A DNA stretch of 64,000 nucleotides from Bidens hawaiensis (GCA_021521415.1 JAIQDT010014645.1:143333-207332); one strand, 5' to 3'; positions 11,205 to 22,436 are shown, numbered from the stretch's first letter. Made by a program: numbers and translations. The notes: generated by a model not told the origin, from the sequence alone.

Positions 11205-11551
11205 AGAGAGTTGGACATGAGGCTGCAGTAGAGAGAGTTGGACAAGAGGCTGCAGTAGAGATAGTTGGACAAGAGGCTGCAATAGAGAGAGTTGGACAAG
11301 AGGCTGCAGTTGAAATCTCAAATGAAGGTCCAAGTGTTATTGAAAGTGAGCCCATCCAAACTCAACAACCTTCTCAGACTGAAGAAATGTATCAGTTCGA
11401 AGATAGGTTTCAGACCCTGTTTGACTCATTGCAGCTAGGAGGAAATGAGGCATCTACATCAGAACTCAATCATGTTCAAACCACTACTGAAAATCAAGAC
11501 AGATCTGAAGATGAATCTGCTGAGATGAATATGACAAATCTAGAAGAATAA
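11063..11551 (+). pseudogene. pol: Copia B integrase-RT spacer with 9-residue repeats
   Basis: Continuation of pol in a new frame, 162 codons, acidic and low-complexity. It includes four tandem copies of a 9-residue VERVGQEAA-type repeat. It ends at a TAA (11549-11551), after which the same frame stays open into reverse transcriptase, so the stop is a single nonsense mutation. The spacer links integrase to RT in many copia elements and varies freely. Confidence 0.75.
11201..11308. repeat. Four tandem 27-bp units in pol spacer
   Basis: Four units of exactly 27 bp (11201, 11228, 11255, 11282), each ending GAGGCTGCA. The period is a multiple of three, so the frame is kept. Confidence 0.9.
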
Positions 11552-13231
11552 GTGTTTGTACCACCAGTTGTTCAAACTACCTTTGTTGAAAGAAATCACC
11601 CTAAAGAGAACATAATTGGAGACCTACATGAAAGAGTTACCAGAAGTGCATCTAAAAGAGCAAATATATACCTGTATGCCTGTTTTCTATCCCAAGTTGA
11701 ACCAAAGAATATCAATCAAGCTGTAAAGGACAACAGTTGGGTGGAAGCTATGCAGGAGGAATTAGCTCAGTTTAGAGACTTACATGTGTGGGACTTGGTG
11801 GACAAGCCCAGAGGCAAGTATGCAATTGGTACAAAATGGGTCTTTAGAAACAAGAAGGATGAAAGGGGGATAGTGATCAAGAACAAAGCTACATTGGTAG
11901 CTCTAGGGTGCCTACAAGAAGAAGGAGTAGACTTTGAAGAGGTATTTGCTCCTGTTGCAAGACTAGAGGCTATTAGGATTTTTCTAGCATATGCAGCATC
12001 AATGAACATTAAAGTCTATCAGCTTGATGTAAAATCTGCATTTCTGAATGGAAAGATAGATGAAGAAGTTTATGTCACTCAACCTTCTGGATTTGAAGAT
12101 CCAATTCATCCAAACAAAGTCTACAAGCTCAGCAAGGCACTTTATGGACTACATCAGGCACCAAGAGCCTGGTATGATGAGCTGTCTAACCATCTATTAG
12201 AACATGGTTTCTTCAGAGGGGCCATTGACAAGACTTTGTTTTACGAAAGAAAAGGAAAAGATTTGCTACTGCTGCAAGTGTATGTGGATGACATCATTTT
12301 TGGCTCAACAAATGAACAAATGTGCAAGGAATTTGAGCAAGTAATGAAGTCCAAATACAAAATAAGCTCAATGGGAGAAATGAATTTCTTCCTTGGACTG
12401 CAAGTGCAACAGAAGACAGATGGAATTTTCATCAATCAATCAAAATATGTTCAAGAGATTCTCACCAAGTTCAAGTGCCAAGACTTCAAGACAGTGTCAA
12501 CACCAATGGACACACATGAGAAAATGGTACCTGATGAAAAGGGGGAGCCAGTAGACCAGCATGAATATAGGGCCAAGATAGGATCATTGATGTATCTCAC
12601 AGCATCTAGGCCATTTATTATGTTTGCTGTGTGTGTCTGTGAAAGATTTCAATCTAACCCCAAGGTGTCACATATGCTAGTGGTGAAAAGAATATTCAGA
12701 TACTTGAAAGGAAAACCAGACTTGGGAATTTGGTATCCAAAGAACCCTTCCTTTGATTTGATGGCTTATACTGACAGTGACTATGATGGTTGCAACATGA
12801 GTAGAAAATCAACTTCAGGAGGATGTCAGTTTCTTGGAAACAGACTCGTGTCATGGCAATGCAAGAAACAAACCACAGTGTCAATCTCTACTGCTGAAGC
12901 GGAGTACATTGCTGCATCTGCCTGCTGTGCACAGGTTCTGTGGATTCAAAACCAATTGCTGGATTATGGTCTGAATTTCTTACTCACACCTATTTTAATT
13001 GATAACACTGCTGCTATGTTTATAGTTAAGAATCCAGTCCAACATTCTAAGACTAAGCATATTGAAATTAGGCATCATTTCATTAGAGATTGTCAAGAAA
13101 AGGGCTTAATAGAAATGAAAAGGGTAGATACCTCTGAAAATTTGGCTTATCTGTTCACCGAACCTTTAGATAAAACCAGATTCTATTTTCTGTTAAAATG
13201 CCTAGGAATGATTAATGCTGATGAAGTCTGA
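11552..13231 (+). pseudogene. pol: Copia B reverse transcriptase and RNase H
   Basis: 559 open codons in frame with 11063-11551. RT starts near residue 80 ([12 protein letters not shown], then [12 protein letters not shown]). [19 protein letters not shown] follows, then [17 protein letters not shown], and the catalytic YVDDIIFGS at 12281. RNase H has [21 protein letters not shown] and IDNTAA, then [20 protein letters not shown]. All catalytic acids are present. No real start codon is needed because this is the end of a polyprotein. Apart from the stop before it and the upstream frameshift, this is an intact domain pair. Confidence 0.95.
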
Positions 13232-13318
13232 TTTAGGATGTGTGCTTAAGTGAATGTTTCTCACTGTGAATGTTTGCATGATTGATTGTTGTGCTTAACT
13301 GACTATTCTGCTTGCCTT

Positions 13319-13430
13319 AATCATGTGTGTAACTGTTTATTCTGTGGGCTGAAATGATCAATTTAATCATGTGTGTAACTGTTTATTCTGTGTGCTGAAA
13401 TAATCAATCTGATCATGTGTGTGACTAAAT
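13319..13430. repeat. 46-bp tandem repeat after pol of copia B
   Basis: Units begin AATCATGTGTGTAACTG at 13319 and 13365, and a shortened third copy begins near 13411. It lies about 90 bases after the pol stop. Confidence 0.8.
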
Positions 13431-13499
13431 TGTCTGAAACTTCTTGATTTGTGTTTTTACAGCTATTGATATCTTGACTTGTGCATACATGATAAATTT

Positions 13500-15480
13500 C
13501 AGGAGTCTAAGTATTTCGAGTATGATTCTGTACTCAACTGTGTGCTTATTGCTCCTCGAGCAAAGGCATTGGATCTCAAATGTCAACTTCATGGCATTCG
13601 AGCACAGACATCAGAGCTCAGTTGCTCGAGCATGGAACCTTTGAAACTTTGATTCTAAGTCTGCTTGTTTATTCTAATCTGCTCAAAAGGATTTCGAGTA
13701 TGCTGTGTAACAGTTCTGAAGTGTCTGCTAATCAATTGTGCTTAAAAGACAACACTGTTTTCAGAATCTAAGCTTAAAAATGACCTGTCAAAAGAAATGA
13801 TTTTGAAACTGTAAAATGTTTTATGATAAGCAACACTGTTTTGGTGATCATACAAGAGAGATGATAACATTATCCAAGTTCCTAATCAGAAGTGAACATT
13901 GTTTTTGACGTGGAGATTGAATCCAACTTATGTTGGGAAATGATTGTATATTGTCTAATCTCCTAACTCATGGATTATAGGCTTAAAAGATTTCTGCTCT
14001 GTAAACTGACAATTTGTGTGGCTTCTTCTCATGAGTGCAGTGACCTATGTGATACAAATACTATAATCATGCTAAGTTTGATGTGGTGATTCATTTGAAA
14101 ACTAAGGTATGTTTCCTTGCACATCTCTCCAAATGATAGGCAGAAAGGCAATTATCCAATCATACACATGGCTGTTGATGCTTTGGTCTAACACAAACAA
14201 GTCCTCAAATTATGAGCAACTACTAAATAGCTATATATATATGTGAAAGTTTATCAAAAGAAAATGAAGCAAATGAAAAAGAGTGAAAAAGAAAATGATA
14301 TATGCTTCAAAATAATTAATGATAAATAAATATATCATGACCTTAAGGGGCACTAAGAGAACTACAAGAGTGGGGCATTCAAATAAGTCCTAAACACTCT
14401 GAATGTAAGGCATGTAAGTCCGGATGGCTTGTAAGTCCAACGTTCAACCTTATGGTCTGATATCTATGTATTTTATTATAAACTAAACTGCTCGGACAAA
14501 TAAAATTTTTTTTACCAACGCATCAGGGGGTTGAAGTCAATTCGGGGTGATTCGGAGAAAGCTAAATTAGCTTTGAGAAGAGATAAGGAACAACTAAAGT
14601 CTAAAATGTGACCATTCTAACTCAAGCAACTAATTGAACCTTAAGAATATCACAAAACGTCATGAGAATCATGCTAGGAGCATACACCTAGTGTCAGCCT
14701 GACTTAAGTCATAATACGGTTGAAAATGAAGTGGTGTGACAGTTATTGGACAATCTGATCCCATGTTGAGATCTTTCCAATGAATTGAAATAACTTTTTG
14801 AACTGGATTTTGATCTCTTATTCACCTAAAACCCAAGCTTGAGCAAATGGAATGATTTCATTAACTTGTAATTCTAATTATTGCAAAGTTTGAGTGTGAT
14901 CTTTGTCTTAACTTCTAGGCAAATGATATTGACTTAACCAATGTTATCTGTGTTTGTTCTAAGTATTTTCGAGTATGCTCTAGGAATTAGACTGTACTTC
15001 GAGCTTGCTTTTGATGTGTTTTTGTTATCTTTGATCTACGAGCACGAAGATATACTTTTTTATTTTACTAAGTATATTCGAGCATGATTGCATGAGTAAG
15101 TATGATTTCAAGTCTACGAGCACGACAACTGAATGATAGGAAACATCTAAGTTTTTTGAGCAAGGTCTGTGCTAGGTGTCTTAGTGAGTTTCGAGATTAG
15201 GAGAGATGAATCTATTGCTAAGAAATTTTCGAGCACACTAGGGTACCAGATTTGTATGTTCGAGTACGGGATTAGGAAAGATTTAGTTTGATTTAAGGCT
15301 TTCGAGCACACTGTACTTCGAGCATATTGGGCTATAGATGTCTAAAGCTAAGTTCACACAGGAATGCATCTCGAGCATAGGGAATTGACATGATATATTT
15401 CTAAGTATACTCGAGCAAGAATTGTACCATGTCCTTGTGTACAGGGGGAGCCAGTTTTTATTTTGGCTGTATACTCGAGC
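13500..15480. repeat. Dispersed TCGAGCA-type motif field in copia B
   Basis: The 2.3 kb after pol has no gene. Between about 13515 and 15480 I count roughly 18 copies of TTCGAGCAY or its variants (TCGAGTATG, TACGAGCACG, CTCGAGCAAG), mostly after 14960. About 15 copies of the same core occur in each LTR of this element. The rest of the interval is AT-rich, with a short ATATATATAT run near 14231. Confidence 0.75.
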
Positions 15481-15567
15481 AAGGGAGGTACATGTGAATT
15501 TGAAATTAAATGACAACTGTCGTGTGCTAGACGAAAAACCAAGGTACTGTACCACCCAAGCGTTAGG

Positions 15568-15600
15568 TATAAAAAGGGGACTTAGAAAGCTTTTCACACA
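15568..15600 (+). promoter_or_regulatory. Candidate internal promoter (TATA box) of copia B
   Basis: TATAAAAAG at 15568-15576 is followed about 30 bases later by a pyrimidine-rich ACACATTTCTCTC, a plausible transcription start. The next 200 bases look like a plant leader, including ATTAGGGTTTCC near 15760. It sits between the TCGAGCA field and the post-pol frame. Inferred from sequence only. Confidence 0.5.
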
Positions 15601-15783
15601 TTTCTCTCTAATTAAACCTAGACGCAAGCCCTCTTGCTCGTGCTATCTCCTTCTTGCTCGCTGGTCTATTATTCATTAATTTCACTTCGATAATAGCCAT
15701 TAGCTCTGTTTCGACTTCGATAAGACATCGCTGTTTGATAATCGTCGCACCGATTTTGAAATTAGGGTTTCCATTTGAACAAA

Positions 15784-15810
15784 TTGACTAACTGTTTACT
15801 TGTCTTGCAG
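15784..15810 (+). promoter_or_regulatory. Candidate 3' splice site before post-pol ORF
   Basis: TTGACTAAC (branch-point-like, 15784-15792) is followed by a U-rich stretch and TGTCTTGCAG ending at 15810, then GT. The ATG of the post-pol frame lies 29 bases after the acceptor. No strong 5' splice site is seen in the preceding 200 bases, so the donor may lie in the LTR leader or upstream. Confidence 0.5.
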
Positions 15811-15838
15811 GTACGCATATTACTCCGGAACAGACCTA

Positions 15839-16084
15839 ATGGCCTTTAAATTCAAAAAGAGGCACAATATGTGCGCTCAATTGGAGCTCGATGATGAAAA
15901 TATGGAGCTCGAAGTTATGATAAACTTTCTACGAAACTCCAATCTACGAGCGGCACTGACAGAGAACCCCATTATCTACCGGAACCATCTTACAGATTTC
16001 TGGCAGACAGCAACTTATGTCAGTGATGTAAACGGACAGAGAATTGAAACATCTGTGCTCAACAATGATATTGAAATTACATAG
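15839..16084 (+). pseudogene. Copia B post-pol (envelope-like) ORF, N-terminal part
   Basis: Starts at an ATG (MAFKFKKRHNMCAQLELDD) and runs 81 codons to a TAG at 16082. The same frame goes on to a TAA at 16139 and then reopens. The N-terminal pattern (a short basic start, then a helical domain with NFLRNSNLRAAL and FWQTA) resembles post-pol ORFs that I recall from Asteraceae copia elements. Sirevirus post-pol ORFs are often called envelope-like, but no signal peptide or membrane segment is seen here. Function unknown. Confidence 0.65.
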
Positions 16085-16177
16085 GTGTCCATTCGAGCTG
16101 CTTTGGACTTGAATGACAACGTTGAGGCTTCGCAGTTGTAATCGGTTCCTCGGTTACTGCGTATCTTTCACGAGACC

Positions 16178-17401
16178 ATGGGATACCAAGGAGATGTCAA
16201 GGAAGGTCAATATCAGAAGGGGAGCTTTCCTTTTGTCTACCGATTTTTGATCCATCATGTAATTCAGTCCCTATCTCCTCGGAGAGGGACTTGGACTTTG
16301 CTTAGTAGAGAGCTTGGGTCTCTTACTGTAGCTATACTATATCGACAACCCTTCAACATTTCAAGACTTATTTTTCAAGGGCTGATCTCAAATGCAGAGA
16401 AGAATGTTACTCAACAATTTCAGATGTATCCAAGGTTTCTTCAAATCTTAATCAACAGAGCTATACCTGATATTCAAAGAACAGGTCAGGTTTTGAGGTT
16501 GCAAGACCCAAACATCTGTAAAAGCATGAAAGATGCCAAAAGTAAGTTTGTTGATAATAATGACTGGGATATTCTGCCATGGTTGCTAGTTCCGGCACTG
16601 GATGCCATTGATGTACCAACTACTCCGGGAAACAATGAAGGTGAGGCAGATGTTAATGATGGTAATGATGATGATGATGATGATGGTGCCGATGGAGGAA
16701 ATGAGATGGTTATTGACAATGCTGCTGATGCACAGGTTGTAGTTGACAAGCCTGTGTCTGAAATTGGTCAAGAAGCACATGAGGAAGTACATGATGCTGC
16801 AACTGTTATTCAACCAGACTCTCCACTTTCTCCAATTCACACTGATAATGCTGATATTCGTTCTTCACCTGCCACAACTAAGCCTTTCATATCAGCTGCT
16901 GAACTACCTGCTACATCTCCATTACAAGACATACCTATCCATCCTCACCCTGCTACAGAACTAACTGAACCTACTCTCCCAACCCAAATTCCTGAACCTT
17001 ACATGATCCCATCTCCTGAAACTTCAGATTCCGAATCATTTTCTGAACCTACTTCAAAACCAAGGATTGAAACTCCACCATCAAGCCCGAATCTTTATGA
17101 TGTTGTTTGTGAAAATGCTCAACTGGAGTTTGAGGACATTATGCTAAGAGAAAAGAATGCCATTTTGGCTGCAAAGAACTCGGCTCTGGAAGCTGCACTA
17201 AAGGAGGCATTATTGAAAATTCAAACTCTTGAGGGGCAGTCTGAGGTTGAGAAGACCTCAGATGCACCAAAACAGGGGGAGAATATTGATGTTGAAGAGG
17301 AGGTTGGACCATCTGATGCACTGAACATGATAAATCAGGTCTATGATGATGAGTCAGAGGTTGAGGGGGAGAAAAGTGGAGAAGATGAATCTGAAAGGTA
17401 A
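16178..17401 (+). pseudogene. Copia B post-pol ORF, second part
   Basis: 407 codons in the same frame as 15839-16084. The first 120 residues complete a folded-looking domain (YQKGSFPFVYRFLIHHVIQ, then YPRFLQILINRAIPD). A long acidic, Pro/Ser/Thr-rich, probably disordered region with a run of eight consecutive Asp follows. Near residues 305-350 is an Ala/Glu/Leu-rich segment likely to be a coiled coil. It ends at a TAA (17399) caused by a frameshift around 17395-17403; the reading continues in frame 1. Not a known enzyme. Confidence 0.65.
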
Positions 17402-17403
17402 AG

Positions 17404-18312
17404 TTAAAAAGGAAAGAAGAGGGTAAAGGGATTGCCCACACAGATGATGACCTACATCCTATACCCAAGCATGCAGTTCAGTCTGATGATCTATTATTTA
17501 AGGAAGATGTTATTGATAAAGACATGGCTGAAGCTGAGTCAGTAAAAACAACGATAAATCTAATGAATGAAGAGCTGGAGGCCCTTGAAAGGGAAGAAAT
17601 GGTTGAAGAAGAAGAGAAGATTCCTCAAGAGGTTATTGAAGCATTGATAAACATGAAAGACAAAGAGGAAGAAGATGAGAGAAGGTTAAGGGAAGCTGAT
17701 GCAGTAATCAAGGCTATAATTGATGCCTTGAATGAAAGTTTGAATAATGATCAACAAGAAAAAGAACAAGACAAGGCTGTAAAACCTATGATTATTGAGC
17801 CAGAAGTGGCTGAAGAGCCTGAAGTGAATGAAGAAGAACTGGGACTGGGACCTGTAATAGATGTAGAAGATGAAACAGTTGAGGTCTCAGCAAGTACAAT
17901 GGTCAAGCTGGTAATAATGAAGGATCTCATACACATCTTGAACAACCCAGAAAGACATCACCCAGATATCGTGTCAGTAGCGAGGAAGGCACAACAAGAA
18001 TTCATCAATTTGGGCAGAGAAAAAGGAAAGAGAGTGGAAGAACCACATGAACCAAATGAGCCCATTATTGAAGAAATTATTGATGAAACTGCAGACACTC
18101 ACACAGTTGAACCCGATAATGACAAATCTGACTCAGTTGATGAGGAGATTATTCTTGAAGAACCAGAGGTTGAATCTCACCAACACGACACTTCCACTCC
18201 AACCCAATCATCTCTAAAAAGAAAACCTGCATCTGAGATTGAAACACCAAGGACCAAGAGACAAAAATCATTAAAGAAAATGGTGTACAGACAAAGGTCA
18301 GATATGCTTTAA
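17404..18312 (+). pseudogene. Copia B post-pol ORF, third part, acidic
   Basis: Open from 17404, with the first ATG at 17524. Composition is strongly acidic (Glu/Asp), with helix-forming heptads near the start (NEELEALEREEMVEEEEK) and a basic Lys/Arg patch at the end. It stops at a TAA (18310-18312), and the same frame is open again right after, so this is a nonsense mutation inside a longer frame. No domain recognised. Confidence 0.6.
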
Positions 18313-20091
18313 CAGAAAAGGAGAGCACAAACAGAAAGAAGTGAAGAACTCATGATTGATGCTCTTCATGAACTTGAAGAAGAGGTTGATATGGATGTTG
18401 AAGATGAGGATGAGGAAGGTGTGAAAGAAAGTGAGAAAGCAAATGAAGATATTGAGTATCTTATCAGTTTGGGTTATGATCCACTCTATCTCCAAAGGCT
18501 ATCAAGAGAGGATGTAACAAAGGAAGCTGAGGGTGGGAGAGTAAGGAAAGGAAAAAGGGAAGTTTTGATAAAGACTGGTCACAAGCCTGCATTCCTTAAT
18601 CTGCAACCGTTTGATAAGATTGACAGGATGTACAAAAGGGCTCTGATAGATGATGCTTTTGGCAAAGTAAAGAAAGTGTCCAAAAAAAATGAAGGGGAGA
18701 GAGTGACAACTGAGAGAGAAGTGAACAAGAAAAGGACTGAAATGAAAGAAAGTGATAAAGCAGAATATGAGTCCTTTAAGGGAAAAAACAATGATATAAA
18801 ATTCCTTCAACTGTATGGCTACAGCTACAGCTACAACTTCTTGATAAATCTCTCTTCTGAAGAATTGAAACGAATAATTCAGCTTGTGAAAGACTCTCAC
18901 AAGGACAAAAAGAGTCAAGAAAAATATGAGAGAGATCAGGAGTTGAAAATGAGGATGCAGAAAGAAAAAGAAAAAAAAGAAAAGAAAGATCAAGAGGCTA
19001 AGAAGTGGTTTGAGGACCCTCAAAGGATGGAAATGTTAAAATCTATTGTAACAGATAAAGGGATATCAGAAGAACAGTTTCAGAACATGCCTCTTGCTGA
19101 ACTAATGGAAATCTATCACAGAGAGCAGAGGATGTATCTTGAAACACAAAGGAAACTACAAGAAGATAGAAGGAGGGCTGAAGCAGAAGTTCATGCTGAA
19201 ATGATGTATGCCCTCCACAAAAAGGGAGTAAAAATGTCAAGACTAATGATGCAAACAGAAGATAAGATCAAGAGATGGTATGTTGAAGAAGGTCTTGACA
19301 AAATAAAGACAGTTGAAATGGGGAGCTCAATCAGAACCCCTAGGTCAGAGAGTGTGTGGCCTGTGCAGCCAAGAAACTTGAATCTGCCCACACGTCTTTA
19401 TTTAGACAGAAGATCGAAGACCTTAAGGGTTGTAACTGAAGACAAGAAAGAACATCTAATCATCTTCAGGGATGATTTAAGAAATTTTACAAATGAAAAA
19501 CTGACCAAGATGGCTGAGCTGACTTTATATGACAATCAAGTAAGAAGTCAACCATCTGGTCAACTGAGAAATGATCTCTCCAAGTTTCTGAAAGAGCAAG
19601 CAGAAAAGGGATTCCCATTTCTACAGCAGAAGAAGAGAGAGATCAGAAGCCAAGCAGAAAGAGAGAAGAGGAAGAAGAGAATCAGCGAAGTACACATTTA
19701 TGAGCTTTCCCTCTCTGAGTCAAAGAAACAAAGAACTCTAGCAAGCAGCTCTCACCAGAAAAGGAAGACCTTAAAAGAGTGCTTGGCTACGAGAGAAGTG
19801 ATGAAAGAACCCAACTCAAGAGTACAACAATTTGGAAGAATCACATACATAACGTACAATCAACATGATGATTCGACCACTTTGAGAAATGAGTCTGGGA
19901 TACCTATTGCAGTCATAAGGGAGGATGGAGATCTGCATTATATGCATCCTCAAGACCTACAAGATTTAATTAATGCAAGATTCCCAAGTGATGCCTCTGA
20001 CTCCTCAGAACTTGACATGCTGAAGCAAAGAGCTGCATATGTGAAGAAACTAAAAGAAAGAGCTGAGGCAAGGAACAAGGAAAGAAGATAA
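18313..20091 (+). pseudogene. Copia B post-pol ORF, C-terminal coiled-coil part
   Basis: 579 codons from the first ATG at 18352, in frame with the part before. About residues 190-300 are a highly charged helical region (many KEKEKKEKKDQEAKKW-type runs), a long coiled coil. A more globular part follows, with LPTRLYLDRRSKTLRVV near residue 345 and VIREDGDLHYMHPQDLQDLI near residue 530. The Lys/Arg-rich centre suggests nucleic-acid contact. The true stop is at 20089-20091. Family unknown; position right before the polypurine tract fits a sirevirus accessory protein. Confidence 0.6.
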
Positions 20092-20313
20092 CAGAATGGA
20101 GCTAATGAATGATTGATTTTTTTTTAATTTCTGTTTATCTTTATATTTTGTTTGAGTTATAAAAAATTTAGTTTGTAATGCCCATGAGGCAGAATTCCGA
20201 TTATGTAATGAAATGACATGTTCTTAAATGATTTATCTAGAAATCTGATATATGTGTAACTCTATGTAGGAATGTTTTGGTGCATCTGAGCTTGTTCCAA
20301 TCTAGGGGGAGAT
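20092..20313 (+). promoter_or_regulatory. 3' noncoding region and polypurine tract of copia B
   Basis: About 210 AT-rich bases end in CTAGGGGGAGAT (polypurine core AGGGGGA, 20304-20310) three bases before the LTR. The tract primes plus-strand synthesis in LTR elements. Confidence 0.9.
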
Positions 20314-21358
20314 TGTTGGGTTGGATTTTCTACAAGGAAGATTGGAATCTTCTCAACCTCCTCAGAAACGGCTAAGTATGGAATTCGAGCAAGCCCAGAC
20401 GATCGAGCATGGTTTTTACTACTTCGAGCAAGGTTCTGAGCCTTAAATGGTTGATTCTTCTAAGTGTTAAAGGCTTCGAGCAAGCTACACTTCAACGAGC
20501 AAGAGTATTCTTCTATCGAGCATGGATTGCCAATCGAGCAAACAGCTTGATCATACAGGTTTTAACCAAGTGTTACGAGCACAGGATGTTCGAGCACATG
20601 GGGACGAGCATGGATGCAATAAGAGGATGTCACGTGAATCAAAGCAAAGACTTCGAGCACAGTTCAGTTACCGAGCAAGATTTACATCCGAGCATGCTAA
20701 AGATTGCTGAATAAGAAAAGCTGAAGACATCAAGAAGAATGAGCTTGCTCGATGGACTTATTCGAGCAAAGTTTGAACAAGTCAAGATGAATGAAGCTTA
20801 CTCAAAAGGAATATGTATTCTTCGAAAGAGAATATATTTCAAGTAAAGTCTGCTCGAGGACATTCACCGAGCACACCTAGTATAGGAAGTTTGCTCGAGC
20901 AAGGTATGTACCTTGCTCGAGGACTGTAACACTTGTATTTGATGTATCTTTTATTATGTAATGACTAGGACTTCTAGAAGGAATGTCAGGGTCTATAAAT
21001 AGACATCCCAGGGTACCTTTAGGGTACGGATTTCGAGACGGAATACGCTGGCACGCACTGATTACGAAAAACATTCCATTTTGTTCATCGTACAATAGCC
21101 GTCGCCGTCACACCAAACCATAGACATTCCATTCACTATTCCATCGATGTATCATTAAATATAGTGATTCTTTGTCTCTGAAATAGCATTTACTGATTAT
21201 CATTTACTGTTTTGTGTTTGATATTTGTTCACAACCCTTCATTCTCAATCATTGGATATCCTGATTCTGCCGGGATATTCAATTGGTCTTTGGGTATTCG
21301 AGTCGGTGTGTTCTTGTCGAACCTTTGCTAAGGTTGCACCCGACTGACAGTCCTGACA
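20314..21358 (+). repeat. 3' LTR of copia B
   Basis: Nearly identical to 5318-6360. TATA box TATAAATA at 20994-21001, with about 15 TCGAGCA-type motifs upstream of it. A perfect palindrome lies at 20894-20921: 13-bp arms CTCGAGCAAGGTA around a TG centre. Several CG sites here read CA or TG in the 5' LTR, as methylated cytosines decay. Confidence 0.93.
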
Positions 21359-22187
21359 AGTTTCATGACCCCACTTTTAAACTGTTTTTATAAACTTTCG
21401 GGGTGAAAAACATGTTGATACATATCTGTACACTATGAATTGTTTGATGACGGGAATTATCTAAGTGCTAACACACGAAAATCCCCACGAACACAGTGAT
21501 TAACTTCGAGCCGGTGGCTTGTGAATAGTACTATTGGTTTGACAAACTCAAACGGAATCGGCCTGGTTGCCGTGTCACATAGCGCCGTTTGCACACGACC
21601 ATACTTATACAAACAGGCTATGTAGTGTTAGACATAGCTACCAGGGCATGTTGTGGGCGAATGGGAGCCACAGTGGTTGATTGGGCGTGGGAAATGGATG
21701 CACGCAGCACAGACAGTCAAGGCTTCACTGTAGCTTAGCATAATTACATCATAAACATACAAACAAACGTACTTGTGAACGTACATACATATATACATAC
21801 ATACTTGCGTATTTACAACTGTGATTGTTGTACGCACAACTGATTTCTTGAAACTCGTGAAACTCACCAACTATTTGTCAATGTGAAACGCACAACTGAT
21901 TTCTTAACATGTTTTTTAGGTATACCAGACATGGGCTAGAATGTCAATGTGCTACGAGTTTGTCTTGCGATCAATGCTGGGTGAATTGATGCAAGTGTGC
22001 TAATAGGAAGTAAAGCCGCTTAACGAGCTGGATTTAGTTTGTATCACCTAGTTTTAAATGAAGTTAGATCAATGTAAAATATTGTAAAGTAGTTTGTATT
22101 GTTCTTTATAAACAATGTGGTTGATATCATAGGTGTCTGTTACATTTCCGTTTTACGCTTCCGCAAATCGCTTAACGGGGTGTGACA
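21359..22187 (+). repeat. Solo LTR C, right part
   Basis: Starts with the second copy of TSD AGTTT (21359-21363) and continues LTR C to its end at 22187 (GGTGTGACA). The GAAAG TSD of C follows at 22188-22192. No gene; a GTACTATTGGTTTGACAAA stretch near 21531 has a counterpart in solo LTR L (near 41390), so the two solo LTRs belong to related families. Confidence 0.85.
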
Positions 22188-22436
22188 GAAAGTTAGTTTA
22201 ATTGCTAGAAATAGAATTGTTTGTTTGTACGTGATGATATGAGAAGTTTGATTGATTGTCTAACTTTTGTAAGTAGAACCTAGCACAAGTGGACTCACAA
22301 AGGGAAGTGCATAGGACACGGAACGTAACGTGATCAGCTAAGCATAGCTGGACACTGTTATTACCCGTGCCTTACTATCCTTGTACTAAATAGTTCCTAA
22401 AGTGACGACGTTTGTGTTTTTCCTCATACAATTAGA

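Larger units (their letters stand above)
5318..21358 (+). mobile_element. Ty1/copia element B, sirevirus-like, 16.0 kb
   Basis: LTRs of 1,043 bp (5318-6360) and 1,045 bp (20314-21358) flank a tRNA-iMet primer site, gag, a long gag-protease linker, protease-integrase-RT-RNase H in copia order, a 2.5-kb noncoding region, a very long post-pol reading frame and a polypurine tract AGGGGGA. TSD AGTTT at 5313-5317 and 21359-21363 inside solo LTR C. The copia order plus a large post-pol ORF and a 1-kb LTR point to the sirevirus (SIRE/Maximus) lineage. By eye the LTRs differ at roughly 3% of sites, so the insertion is fairly recent. The length exceeds the 9-11 kb usual for the lineage, mainly because of the 7 kb after pol. 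Confidence 0.9.

Noticed and set aside
11552..11560. Independent start of the RT frame at 11552
   Set aside because: The codon is GTG following a nonsense TAA in a continuous frame; RT is part of the polyprotein, not a separate gene.
15800..15838. Start of the post-pol frame at 15800
   Set aside because: This would use a TTG codon; the first ATG in this frame is at 15839, after the putative splice acceptor, and begins the conserved-looking MAFKF sequence.
18502..19023. 173-codon minus-strand frame
   Set aside because: Antisense shadow of the Lys/Glu-rich coiled-coil frame; its Phe/Leu-rich composition is the reverse-complement effect of AAG/GAA codons.
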